Shown here one piece after another: positions 1-6,848 of a stretch of DNA of 13,632 bases. Source of the stretch: Chloroflexota bacterium (GTDB taxonomy: Bacteria; Chloroflexota; Anaerolineae; B4-G1; SLSP01); the NCBI GenBank assembly GCA_022707725.1, contig JAKJAB010000066.1, forward strand, positions 1 to 13,632, written 5' to 3'. Position 1 is the stretch's first letter, and the number at the start of each line of letters is the position of its first letter. A program made the position numbers and the translations under genes. The notes below the pieces were generated by a model, which saw only the letters and a program-made list of their open reading frames with translations, did not search any database and was not told the origin of the DNA.

Positions 1-30
1 TCATTTCGTGAGACTTTTGGAGTCTTGCGC

Positions 31-1485
31 CTACGGGACGATTTTGAGCGCGACGGCAGGAGTAGCGGGTAGGGTGCGGGGCAGCGTGAGCGCCAGGGAT
101 GATCCGTGTTGCCGCCACGCAAAGGGCGCGTTGTAGCCGAGGACGTAGATGCTGGCTGTCTCTGGGACCGACAGCGCGGGGATCTCCACATGATCGGTCT
201 GCGGCTTGCCGAGGATGATGGCGTACAACGCATCATCTTTCTGCGTGAAGCGTATTGGCAGGCCATCGCCGGTTTGACCTTCAGCGCGGCTCCAGGGCCG
301 CGCGCCGAAAATCGCCTCGCCGTTGAGCTTGAGCCACGCGCCGAGGCCTTCCAGCCGCGCGACTTGCTCTGGCGGAATCGTCCCGTCGGCCATCGGCCCG
401 ACGTTGAGTAGCAGGTTGCCGTTTTTGCTGGCGACGTCGGCCAGCAAGTGAACGAGGTCCTTTACAGCAATGAGGTCTTCAGGCCGCTCGTTGCGGTTGT
501 ACCCGAAGGACTGCCCGATGCCGCGCGTAGCCTCCCATTTCTGCGCCGACGCTTTGGCGTAGGTGGCGTATTCCGGCGTGCGGAAATCGCAGTGCGCGCC
601 GCCGGTTTGCAGCCGCGCGACGAGGCTCTGTGGATGGGTCATCGCCCGCCGGATGATCCAGCGGATGAGCTTCCGCGGCAGACCTGTCAGTTTTCCAGAA
701 CCGGGCAGGTTGATTTGGGTGAACCGGTCGTTGACCACGCCCTCTGAAACGGTGTTGTAGTAGTGGGCGAAGAGCGCCGGCAGGTCGGCGGAGGCCGGGT
801 AGCCGATGTCGTTCCACAGCACGGAGGGTGTGTAGCGCTCGATGAGTTCGCGCCAGTGGGCGTCGGTATAGGCGGCGTAGGCCGGATCGTTGGGGATCGC
901 TGTCAGCATATCGGCAAAGTCGCGGATGACGACGTCTTTGAAGGTGAAGTCCAGCCCGCCGGAGTAGTAGAGTCCCATCCGCATCCCCCGCGCGCGGACG
1001 GCGGCGCTGAGTTCACCCACGCAATCGCGTTCGGCGCGCCAGTCAGGCTTGTGGGGGGTGGGGACGGCGCTCGGCCACATCAGAAAGCCGTCGTGGTGCT
1101 TGGCGACCATCACCACGTAGCGCGCGCCGGCACGGCGGAAAAGGTTGGCCCACGTCGAAGGTTCCCACGCCTTCGCCGCCGTGTTGAACTGCGGGCCAAA
1201 TGCGGTGTAAGGGGTTTGTGCGCCGTAAGTTTCCAGGTGATATCGCTGCGTGGGACTGCTATCGATTTGCATCGCCTGGCAATACCACTCGGCGTAGGGA
1301 TTGTGCCTGAACCAGTGCGCGTCACCATGCTGGGCGATGACTTCGTGGAGGTTGCCTGAGCGCGGCGCCCATCCAGGCACGGAGTACGGCCCCCAATGGA
1401 TGAAGATGCCCAACTTGGCATCCTCGAACCATGCCGGGACTGGATGTTGCTTTATTGAAGCCAGACTGGGATTGTACGTTTGCAT
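31..1485 (-). CDS. alpha-L-fucosidase, GH29 family
   Basis: Retaining glycoside hydrolase that releases terminal L-fucose from glycans or oligosaccharides. In the 484-aa product from the ATG at 1485, an N-terminal GH29 barrel strand motif (KLGIFIHWGPYS, about residues 24-35) is followed by the KHHDGF substrate-pocket motif (129-134). The LWND segment then places the expected nucleophile at D226. A plausible acid/base Glu lies in the FRTPEY segment (about E305), and a C-terminal beta-sandwich-like region completes a family-typical length. There is no signal peptide or membrane segment, so it is probably cytoplasmic and acts on imported fuco-oligosaccharides. I chose the ATG at 1485; a TTG six codons upstream (1503) also fits, and neither has a strong ribosome site. 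It stands alone on the minus strand, divergent from folBK. GH29 is confident; substrate linkage cannot be read from sequence. Confidence 0.93.
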   Translation of the reverse strand: MQTYNPSLASIKQHPVPAWFEDAKLGIFIHWGPYSVPGWAPRSGNLHEVIAQHGDAHWFRHNPYAEWYCQAMQIDSSPTQRYHLETYGAQTPYTAFGPQFNTAAKAWEPSTWANLFRRAGARYVVMVAKHHDGFLMWPSAVPTPHKPDWRAERDCVGELSAAVRARGMRMGLYYSGGLDFTFKDVVIRDFADMLTAIPNDPAYAAYTDAHWRELIERYTPSVLWNDIGYPASADLPALFAHYYNTVSEGVVNDRFTQINLPGSGKLTGLPRKLIRWIIRRAMTHPQSLVARLQTGGAHCDFRTPEYATYAKASAQKWEATRGIGQSFGYNRNERPEDLIAVKDLVHLLADVASKNGNLLLNVGPMADGTIPPEQVARLEGLGAWLKLNGEAIFGARPWSRAEGQTGDGLPIRFTQKDDALYAIILGKPQTDHVEIPALSVPETASIYVLGYNAPFAWRQHGSSLALTLPRTLPATPAVALKIVP

Positions 1486-1497
1486 AGCCCTATTAAA

Positions 1498-1511
1498 CCA
1501 CAAATCTGTGG
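1498..1511. promoter_or_regulatory. short perfect inverted repeat before the fucosidase gene
   Basis: CCACA-AATC-TGTGG is a perfect 5-bp inverted repeat centred about 20 nt upstream of the fucosidase ATG at 1485, in the 99-nt divergent space shared with folBK. It could be a repressor half-site pair or a small leader hairpin. It is short enough to occur by chance, so this is only a candidate. Confidence 0.25.
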
Positions 1512-1584
1512 AACTGTAAGCGTCTCGATGGATGCGACTTCTGTTAGCAGATTGAGCGGATCAACCTATGTTTAGGAGTAGCCT

Positions 1585-2448
1585 ATGCTCGACCAGATTC
1601 ATATCAAAGATCTATTGCTGAGAACGATCATCGGCATCAACGAGGAAGAGCGCCGCAACCGCCAGGACGTGTTGATCAACATCGTACTCTTTACCGACTT
1701 GCGCCCTGCCGGCGTCTCCGACCAGATCGGCGATGCGGTGAACTATCGCACCATCGCCAAGGAAATCATCGCTATGGTCGAAGCGTCGAGCTTCTTCACG
1801 GTAGAAAAACTGGCGGCGGAGGTTGCCGCGATCTGCCTGGCAGACGCGCGCGTGGAGGCGGCCCAGGTGCGGGTGGAGAAGCCGGGCGCGCTGCGTTTCG
1901 CCCGCTCGGTCGGTGTGGAAATCTATCGCGCGCGCGCCGATTTGGAGAGACGGCGGAACCGTGTTTTTATCGCGATGGGGTCGAATATCGACGCCGAGGA
2001 TAATTTGCGTGAAGCGACGCGACTGCTGGCAGAACAGTGCGTTCTGGTGGCTTTCTCCCCGGTATACGAGACAGCGCCCGTCGGCAAACTCGACCAACCC
2101 AACTTCCTCAATGCGGCGGCGCTCATCGAAACGGAATTGTCGGCGGCGGAACTGAAGCGGGAGGTGCTGTCGGGCATCGAATGTCAGTTGGGCCGCGTGC
2201 GTGTGGCCGACAAAAACGCCCCGCGCACCATCGACCTGGACATCGCCTTGTTCAACACCGAGGTGCTGGACGTCGACGCGCGCCACATCCCCGATCCCGA
2301 CATCGTGAAATACGCCCACATCGCTGTGCCACTGGCCGACCTCGCACCGCACTACCGCCATCCCGAAACGGGGCAGACGCTGCGCGAGATTGCCGAGCAC
2401 ACGTTCATGGGCGGGATGATGCGCCGCGACGATGTGCAACTCCGGTAG
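1585..2448 (+). CDS. folBK: FolB-FolK fusion: dihydroneopterin aldolase / HPPK
   Basis: Bifunctional folate/pterin enzyme of 287 aa. Residues about 1-118 are dihydroneopterin aldolase (7,8-dihydroneopterin to 6-hydroxymethyl-7,8-dihydropterin), with the GINEEER loop carrying the conserved Glu (21/22), the FTVEKLA segment, and the VEKPGAL segment with the catalytic-type Lys at 99. Residues about 125-287 are HPPK, which pyrophosphorylates that product with ATP: AMGSN near 130-134, YETAPVG, QPNFLNAA, and RTIDLDI (214-220) with the two Mg-binding aspartates D217 and D219. The domains are joined by a short Arg-rich linker (ERRRNR) and both look intact. The ATG is preceded by TAGGAG about 6 nt upstream. 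folE follows 55 nt downstream on the same strand, so they are probably co-transcribed. Cytoplasmic. Confidence 0.95.
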   Translation: MLDQIHIKDLLLRTIIGINEEERRNRQDVLINIVLFTDLRPAGVSDQIGDAVNYRTIAKEIIAMVEASSFFTVEKLAAEVAAICLADARVEAAQVRVEKPGALRFARSVGVEIYRARADLERRRNRVFIAMGSNIDAEDNLREATRLLAEQCVLVAFSPVYETAPVGKLDQPNFLNAAALIETELSAAELKREVLSGIECQLGRVRVADKNAPRTIDLDIALFNTEVLDVDARHIPDPDIVKYAHIAVPLADLAPHYRHPETGQTLREIAEHTFMGGMMRRDDVQLR

Positions 2449-2463
2449 AGGGGGGAGGTGCGA

Positions 2464-2496
2464 ATGAGTTTTACCATAATGTTCAAATGGGGGTGA
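2464..2496 (+). CDS. 10-codon mini-ORF (possible leader peptide) between folBK and folE
   Basis: An ATG-started ORF of 10 codons (MSFTIMFKWG) lies wholly in the folBK-folE gap. It is preceded by a textbook Shine-Dalgarno (GGGGGAGGTG, 2451-2460) with GGAGG five nt from the ATG. Its TGA stop (2494-2496) sits inside the folE ribosome site (GGGGGTGAT, 2489-2497). That arrangement would couple folE initiation to ribosomes ending the mini-ORF. No attenuation-type codon run or hairpin is visible. It may instead be a fortuitous ORF next to a G-rich stretch. Confidence 0.35.
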   Translation: MSFTIMFKWG

Positions 2497-2503
2497 TGAA
2501 ACT

Positions 2504-3151
2504 ATGAAACAGTCTATGCAAATTGTACCGAGTGATTACGATGTCTTCCGCAACGACCTGTTGGACATCCCCGAGCAGGAGTGTACCAATGAAATCGAGT
2601 GCGCCGTGGGGATGATCCTTGAAGCGATCGGTGAAGACCCCACGCGCGAGGGCTTGCTGCGCACCCCCAATCGGGTCGCCCGTATGTACGAGGAGCTGAC
2701 CGCGGGCTACCACGTCGATCCGGTGCGTTTGATCAACGACGCGCTCTTCGACGTGAATTACGATGAAATGGTCATCGTCAAGGACATCGACTACTACAGC
2801 CTGTGCGAGCACCACATGCTGCCGTTCATGGGCAAAGTCCACGTGGCCTACATCCCCAACGGCAAGGTGATCGGCTTGAGCAAAATCCCGCGCATCGTGG
2901 AGATGTTCGCCCGGCGTTTGCAGGTGCAGGAGCGGATGACGCAGCAGATCGCGGAGTTCCTCGACGAGACGCTGCACCCGCAGGGCGTCGCCGTCGTGGC
3001 CGAAGGGCTGCACATGTGCGCGGCGATGCGCGGCGTGAAAAAGGCCAACGCCCGTATGAGCACCAGCGCGATGTTGGGCAGCTTCAAAACATCCCAGGCC
3101 ACCCGCAACGAGTTCCTGTCGCACATCGGGCGGCGGGCCGTCCATCTATAA
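2504..3151 (+). CDS. folE: GTP cyclohydrolase I (FolE, type I)
   Basis: Converts GTP to 7,8-dihydroneopterin triphosphate and formate, the first step of pterin/folate synthesis. The 215-aa protein has an N-terminal extension of about 30 residues and then the complete catalytic domain. Conserved segments are GEDPTREGLLRTP, SLCEHHMLPF with zinc ligands C101 and H104, GLSKIPRIVEMFARRLQVQE, and HMCAAMRGVKK with third zinc ligand C172. Length and motifs are normal for the homodecameric bacterial enzyme. The start has an excellent ribosome site (GGGGGTGAT, 6 nt spacing). It is the last gene of the folBK-folE unit and is followed by an intrinsic terminator. The phosphatase step and folP are not in the window. 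Confidence 0.97.
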   Translation: MKQSMQIVPSDYDVFRNDLLDIPEQECTNEIECAVGMILEAIGEDPTREGLLRTPNRVARMYEELTAGYHVDPVRLINDALFDVNYDEMVIVKDIDYYSLCEHHMLPFMGKVHVAYIPNGKVIGLSKIPRIVEMFARRLQVQERMTQQIAEFLDETLHPQGVAVVAEGLHMCAAMRGVKKANARMSTSAMLGSFKTSQATRNEFLSHIGRRAVHL

Positions 3152-3171
3152 GGCCGGGAATTGGCAAACAG

Positions 3172-3209
3172 AAAACCCCGGAGGGCGGTCGGCGCTTCCG
3201 GGGTTTTTT
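3172..3209 (+). terminator. intrinsic terminator after folE (possibly bidirectional)
   Basis: An 11-bp perfect stem (AAAACCCCGGA, 3172-3182, pairing with TCCGGGGTTTT, 3197-3207) closes a 14-nt loop and runs into a six-T tract (3204-3209), 20 nt past the folE stop. The A-run on the left arm gives a shorter U-tract on the opposite strand, so it may also end ahcY transcription, whose stop is at 3231. Confidence 0.92.
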
Positions 3210-3230
3210 GTGGTGATCGCTTTCGAGAGC

Positions 3231-4493
3231 CTACGTTCCCTCTTGCCAGGATGCGAGATAGTGCTTCTGCGCCTCGCTGAGTACGTCGATTTCCACGCCC
3301 ATTGCCGCGAGCTTGAGTTGGGCGATGGCTTGATCGATGGCCTCTGGCACGGCGTAAACGGCGTGCTCCAGTTTTCCGGCGTGTGCGAGCATGTACTCGG
3401 CGCAGAGCGCCTGGTTGGCGAACGACATATCCATCACCGCGCTCGGATGCCCTTCGGCGGCGGCGAGGTTGACCAGCCGACCTTCACCCAGGATGTTGAT
3501 GTGCCGTCCATCGGGCAGAACGTATTGCTCGACGAAAGGCCGGATGCGGCGTGGCGCGCCAACGGCCATTTCGGCCAACCCGGGCAGGTTCAACTCGACG
3601 TTGAAGTGCCCGGAGTTGCAGACAATCGCGCCGTCCTTCATCGCCGCGAAGTGCTGCGTGTCCACCACGTTGATGTCACCTGTGGAGGTGACGAAGATGT
3701 CGCCAATCGGCGCAGCTTCGAGCATTGGCATCACGCGGAAGCCATCCATCACCGCTTCCAACGCCTTGAGCGGATCCACCTCGGTGACGATGACGTTGCC
3801 TCCCAGCCCTTTCGCGCGCATTGCAATGCCCCGGCTGCACCAGCCGTAGCCGCCCACCACCACCGTCTTGCCGGCGATGAGGACGTTGGTCGCGCGGATG
3901 ATGCCGTCGAGCGTGGATTGCCCGGTGCCGTAGCGGTTGTCGAAGAGGTGCTTGGTCAACGCGTCGTTCACGGCGATGATGGGGTATTCCAGCGCGCCTT
4001 CCTTCGCCATTGCCCGCAGGCGGATGACGCCAGTGGTGGTTTCCTCGGTGCCGCCGATGATGGTATCCAGAGCGTCGCGGCGGCTCTTATGCATTGTGCC
4101 GACCAGGTCCGCGCCATCGTCCATCGTCATATGCGGCTTGTGATCGAGCGCGGCGTGGATGTGCGCGTAGTAGGTGGCGTTGTCCTCACCCTTGATTGCG
4201 TACACGGGGATCTCGTCGTAGGTGACGAGCGCCGCCGCCACATCGTCCTGCGTGCTCAGCGGGTTGCTGGCGACTAAAACGAGGTCCGCTCCGCCGGCCT
4301 GGAGCACGCGCGCCAGATTGCCGGTCTCCGTGGTGACGTGGAGGCACGCCGACAGGCGCACGCCCTTGAGCGGCTGTTCGGCAGCGAAACGCTCGCGGAT
4401 TTGTCGCAGAACGGGCATTTCACGCTCCGCCCATTCCATGCGCAGGCGACCGGAGGGGGCTAAATCTAAATCTTTCACATGGTGTTTCATCAT
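3231..4493 (-). CDS. ahcY: S-adenosylhomocysteine hydrolase (adenosylhomocysteinase)
   Basis: Hydrolyses S-adenosylhomocysteine to adenosine and homocysteine, relieving product inhibition of SAM methyltransferases. The 420-aa product matches the short form lacking the insert of proteobacterial and eukaryotic enzymes. Active-site segments in order: HVTTETGNL (52-60), TMDDGADL (123-130), GGTEETTTG (147-155), VNDALTK (175-181, with D177 and K181). The NAD-binding fold follows, with GYGWCSRG (215-222) in place of the common GYGDVGKG. The C-terminus ends ...YLASWQEGT rather than the longer Lys/Tyr tail of classical forms. The start at 4493 has AAGGAG seven nt upstream. The adenosine product can be handled by the adenosine kinase at 5891-6847. 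Some short-form relatives in archaea use S-inosylhomocysteine, so substrate is a small uncertainty. Confidence 0.94.
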   Translation of the reverse strand: MMKHHVKDLDLAPSGRLRMEWAEREMPVLRQIRERFAAEQPLKGVRLSACLHVTTETGNLARVLQAGGADLVLVASNPLSTQDDVAAALVTYDEIPVYAIKGEDNATYYAHIHAALDHKPHMTMDDGADLVGTMHKSRRDALDTIIGGTEETTTGVIRLRAMAKEGALEYPIIAVNDALTKHLFDNRYGTGQSTLDGIIRATNVLIAGKTVVVGGYGWCSRGIAMRAKGLGGNVIVTEVDPLKALEAVMDGFRVMPMLEAAPIGDIFVTSTGDINVVDTQHFAAMKDGAIVCNSGHFNVELNLPGLAEMAVGAPRRIRPFVEQYVLPDGRHINILGEGRLVNLAAAEGHPSAVMDMSFANQALCAEYMLAHAGKLEHAVYAVPEAIDQAIAQLKLAAMGVEIDVLSEAQKHYLASWQEGT

Positions 4494-4560
4494 TCAAAGA
4501 CTCCTTATATTTTCTTTTAGAGTTGGTTCCACTCTTCTACAGACAATGAAATCGCGACTT

Positions 4561-4793
4561 TTACAAGACGTTCATCGTAGCATAGGCTGGCTCCAGGTTC
4601 AGGTCAATGTCAGCGATCAGGGGAGGGGGTGGTTAAGTTTGAGTCCTACCAGAATCCAGTCTTCAAGCGTGGAGCGTAAGTTATCTTCACATTCACGCAG
4701 CGTTTCTCCAAATGCGATCACGCCCGCACACAAAAGGACTCGTCCGGCATACGTTCCATCTTCTAGTTTGTCATAGGCTGCCTGTAACAACAT
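4561..4793 (-). pseudogene. HicB-family antitoxin remnant, frameshifted
   Basis: Reading from the ATG at 4793 gives a HicB-like partial RNase-H-fold antitoxin: LEDGTYAGR, then AGVIAFGETLRECEDNL and STLEDWILVGLKL, segments typical of HicB proteins in Chloroflexota and cyanobacteria. The frame ends after 58 residues at a TGA (4617-4619). Shifting one base restores the expected family tail (IADIDLNLEP...), ending at the TAA at 4561. The break is in a C-rich run (4620-4633) that needs one more base to stay in frame, so it is either a true one-base deletion or a sequencing/assembly slip. The N-terminus is also a few residues short of the usual form. No HicA mRNA-interferase-like ORF lies on either side; ahcY starts 67 nt downstream. 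Confident as HicB-like, less so that it is dead. Confidence 0.7.
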
Positions 4794-4849
4794 TTTTGGT
4801 ACACAATCATTTGATATGAGATTTCCCCAACTGTTCCTTTGATCTTGCT

Positions 4850-4858
4850 ATTATACCA
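4850..4858 (-). promoter_or_regulatory. extended -10 promoter motif upstream of the HicB remnant
   Basis: On the minus strand the sequence reads TGGTATAAT (4858 to 4850): a perfect TATAAT with the TGn extension. No good -35 stands 16-18 nt upstream, as expected for an extended -10 promoter. It lies 56 nt before the HicB remnant ATG and could also feed ahcY. Motif match only. Confidence 0.4.
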
Positions 4859-4884
4859 CCGCTTTCCCACATCAATTAAACCTC

Positions 4885-4930
4885 AATCAAACGTAACTGT
4901 TCAGCGATTTCCTAGATCATGGAATCAAAC
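4885..4930. repeat. 8-bp direct repeat around a GTAAC-type end: possible insertion scar
   Basis: AATCAAAC occurs exactly at 4885-4892 and again at 4923-4930. The 30 bp between begin GTAACTGTTCAGC, which matches the outer end of the MITE at 12898-13007 (16 of 17 bases over 4889-4905 against 12894-12910). This looks like a target duplication around one end of an IS66-like element whose remainder is lost. No matching GTTAC right end is visible, so chance cannot be excluded. The scar overlaps the last codons of the hypothetical membrane protein gene. Confidence 0.35.
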
Positions 4931-5751
4931 GCCATCTTAGGCTGTTGAGGCTGTTGTTGTAATGAGGCCTTCTCCTTGTCTTGTTTTTGACTATCAGTGA
5001 TTTCAATCTCAAGTTCTTTCGATATGGCTTTTGACAATCTGTCAGCCCATACTGTACATCTGAACCGATAGGTACCAGGGTAAAAACCTTCAGCAGTACT
5101 AACTCTGAGGGAGGATCCAAATATTGCTTCCTTGCTGGGACCAATAAAGACTGGAAAGGCCTCAAAATCATCCGGGAAAATAGCTCTATCGCCACTTCCC
5201 CCAAAAACAAAGTCTTGAAGGTTCGGCAAAGGCTTAAATTTATCATCGATTGGATCCATAATGAAGTAAAAGGGAGGGTTTTCGCCCGGATAGGATATGA
5301 GTGAAACTCTGATCTTTATTTTTTGAGCCACATAGTTGCCAACATTTGCTATCACCATTCGTACGGGTGAAAAATCAGCACGAGTTAGTGTCTCCGCTGT
5401 AATTGTAAGCCGGAGTTCTTCTAAATACTGTTGAACATTATAGGATTGTTTTGCCGGTAGCTTCGAATTAGAAAAAATCTGTGTATAATCTATTGGTTCT
5501 GTTAGCAAGCCAATTTCAATTTTGGGTTCTCTGATTGTATCTAATAGGGTTTTTCTAAGTAGGTATAGTTGCACTACAACTACAGGCAAACCTATTACAG
5601 TTATGAAGAGGCTCCACCATCCAGAGGCGTCCGAGATACACCGATACGATATGGCGCAGTAAAGATTAAAACCGCTGAGAACTAACCACCCGGCAATCAA
5701 ACAAAAGAGCATCATTGCCCAAAGTACTTTCTTTACGCTAGTGATGAACAT
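4912..5751 (-). CDS. hypothetical protein with two N-terminal membrane segments
   Basis: Not recognised. The 279-aa product has TM1 (about residues 9-31), a short loop (SYRCISDASG), TM2 (about 45-67), then a basic stretch RKTLLDTIRE. By the positive-inside rule this puts the remaining 200 residues in the cytoplasm. That part reads as alternating beta strands (RLTITAE, VRMVIANVG, KIKIRVSLI, YRFRCTVWA, KELEIEITD), suggesting an Ig-like or beta-sandwich domain, and ends in a Lys/Gln-rich tail. The start is supported by GGAGGA six nt before the ATG. Base composition is far lower in GC (roughly 32-42% in lines I counted, against about 65-68% in neighbours), suggesting horizontal acquisition. The last few codons fall within the possible insertion scar at 4885-4930, so the C-terminus may have been replaced. 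No catalytic motif is seen. Confidence 0.75.
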   Translation of the reverse strand: MFITSVKKVLWAMMLFCLIAGWLVLSGFNLYCAISYRCISDASGWWSLFITVIGLPVVVVQLYLLRKTLLDTIREPKIEIGLLTEPIDYTQIFSNSKLPAKQSYNVQQYLEELRLTITAETLTRADFSPVRMVIANVGNYVAQKIKIRVSLISYPGENPPFYFIMDPIDDKFKPLPNLQDFVFGGSGDRAIFPDDFEAFPVFIGPSKEAIFGSSLRVSTAEGFYPGTYRFRCTVWADRLSKAISKELEIEITDSQKQDKEKASLQQQPQQPKMAFDSMI

Positions 5752-5783
5752 TGATTTCCTCCGACCAGGTGGTTTGGTTATTG

Positions 5784-5789
5784 ATTATA
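5784..5789 (-). promoter_or_regulatory. TATAAT-like -10 before the hypothetical membrane protein
   Basis: A perfect TATAAT on the minus strand lies 32 nt upstream of the ATG at 5751, in the 139-nt AT-rich gap after adoK. No convincing -35 is found at 16-18 nt. The gap holds no terminator I can support, so this gene may also receive read-through from the operon. Confidence 0.25.
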
Positions 5790-5890
5790 TCGAATACTTA
5801 CTACTGGGCGGCATTATCGCTGACAGAAATCGCCCGAGTCCAGTATTGTGAGCTATATCTATATCCCCACAGTACATAGCCAAAAAGGAT

Positions 5891-6847
5891 CTAACCTACA
5901 TACGCTGTAAATGTATCCTCTCCGAACACGGTCTTGTACCGCTCGCCAAACGCCGCCAGCGTGTACGCGTGCGCCTGCGGGCCGTGGGTTTCGAGGACGT
6001 AGGTGGCCGCCAGCGCGCCGATCTGCCCGCAGATGCGCCATGGCAGCCCCAACGCCAGCCCTTTGATGAGACCCGCGCGGTAGGCGTCCCCGACGCCGGT
6101 GGGATCGAGCGCCTGTTGCGGCGGGACGACGGGGACGCTGATTTCCTCTCCGTCGGCCCAGATGAGCGAACCTTGCTCGCCGCGCGTGACGATGACGGCG
6201 TGTTTCACCGTGGCGCAAATATCCGTATCGCTCATGCCGGTGCGCTCCTTGAGCAACTCGTATTCGTAATCGTTGACGATGAGAATGTCCGCGCCCTCGA
6301 CGCCTTCCCGCAGCGCCTCGCTATCCAGCCGCACGACTTGTTGGCTCGGATCGTAGATGTAGGGGATGCCGAGCGCCTTGCACTCCGCCGGATACTTCTG
6401 CATCGCCAGCGGATCGTTGGGCGACACAATCGTCAGGTCTACCGGTGCGGGCGCGTCGTAGAACGATAGCTCGCGGGCGTAGGCCATCGCGCCGGTGTAG
6501 AAGCTGGCAATCTGGTTCTGATTCAGGTCGGTGTTGGCGAAAAACGACGCGGTGAACACGCCGGGGATGATGCGCACGCCGGAGGTATCCACGCCGTGCG
6601 CTTCGAGCCACGCGCGGTAATCGCCGAAGTCCTGCCCTGCCGTCCCCATCACCACGGGGCGTTCGCCGAGCAGCGCCAGCGTGAAGGCGATGTTCGGCGC
6701 GCAACCCCCGTACTGCTTGCGCATCTCGTCCACCAGGAAGCTGAGGCTCAGCTTGTTGAGCTTGTCCGGCTTGATGTGCTCCATGAAATCGCCCGGAAAC
6801 GACATCAGATAATCGAAGGCGATAGAACCGGCAATCACAATGTTCAT
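5891..6847 (-). CDS. adoK: adenosine kinase, bacterial AdoK type (PfkB/ribokinase fold)
   Basis: Phosphorylates adenosine to AMP with ATP. The 318-aa protein resembles the mycobacterial AdoK branch along its whole length as I recall it: GSIAFDYLMSFPG near the N-terminus, KLSLSFLVDEM, QIASFYTGAM, the IYDPSQQ segment, and VNDYEYELL. PfkB signatures are YGGCAPNIA (46-54) and DPTGVGDAYRAG (249-259 region), with D254 as the expected catalytic base and anion-hole glycines. Its ATG is one base beyond the stop of the glycosyltransferase gene and its ribosome site (GGGAGGAT) lies in that gene's end, so the two are translationally coupled. It is the last gene of the dideoxysugar operon; its metabolic partner is ahcY, 1.4 kb away. 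A sugar substrate is possible but less likely given the AdoK-specific segments. Confidence 0.85.
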   Translation of the reverse strand: MNIVIAGSIAFDYLMSFPGDFMEHIKPDKLNKLSLSFLVDEMRKQYGGCAPNIAFTLALLGERPVVMGTAGQDFGDYRAWLEAHGVDTSGVRIIPGVFTASFFANTDLNQNQIASFYTGAMAYARELSFYDAPAPVDLTIVSPNDPLAMQKYPAECKALGIPYIYDPSQQVVRLDSEALREGVEGADILIVNDYEYELLKERTGMSDTDICATVKHAVIVTRGEQGSLIWADGEEISVPVVPPQQALDPTGVGDAYRAGLIKGLALGLPWRICGQIGALAATYVLETHGPQAHAYTLAAFGERYKTVFGEDTFTAYVG

Positions 6848-6848
6848 G

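Noticed and set aside
1..30. Small hairpin AGACT-TTTGG-AGTCT as terminator of the fucosidase gene
   Set aside because: The stem is only 5 bp and has no T tract; the sequence is cut by the window edge.
1544..1572. TTAGCA-N17-TATGTT as a promoter for folBK
   Set aside because: The -10 would touch the ribosome site, so transcription would start after it; the match is only 4 of 6 in each box.
1612..2439. 275-aa open frame on the minus strand opposite folBK
   Set aside because: Shadow frame of a gene with both domains fully recognised; His/Arg-rich product without any motif.
3210..4277. 355-aa open frame on the plus strand opposite ahcY
   Set aside because: It is the antisense shadow of a clearly recognised gene, with low-complexity His/Val/Asp-rich sequence, and its start lies in the folE terminator region.
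4494..4560. SAH or SAM riboswitch in front of ahcY
   Set aside because: Only 67 nt separate the HicB remnant from ahcY and no conserved riboswitch core is visible; just a weak 5-bp inverted repeat (AGAGT/ACTCT).
4494..4911. HicA toxin partner of the HicB remnant
   Set aside because: I read the flanks on both strands and found no short ORF with HicA-like features; ahcY and the membrane protein gene occupy the sides.
5752..5890. Terminator after adoK
   Set aside because: Only a 5-bp GGGCG/CGCCC pairing with a long loop and no T tract could be found.
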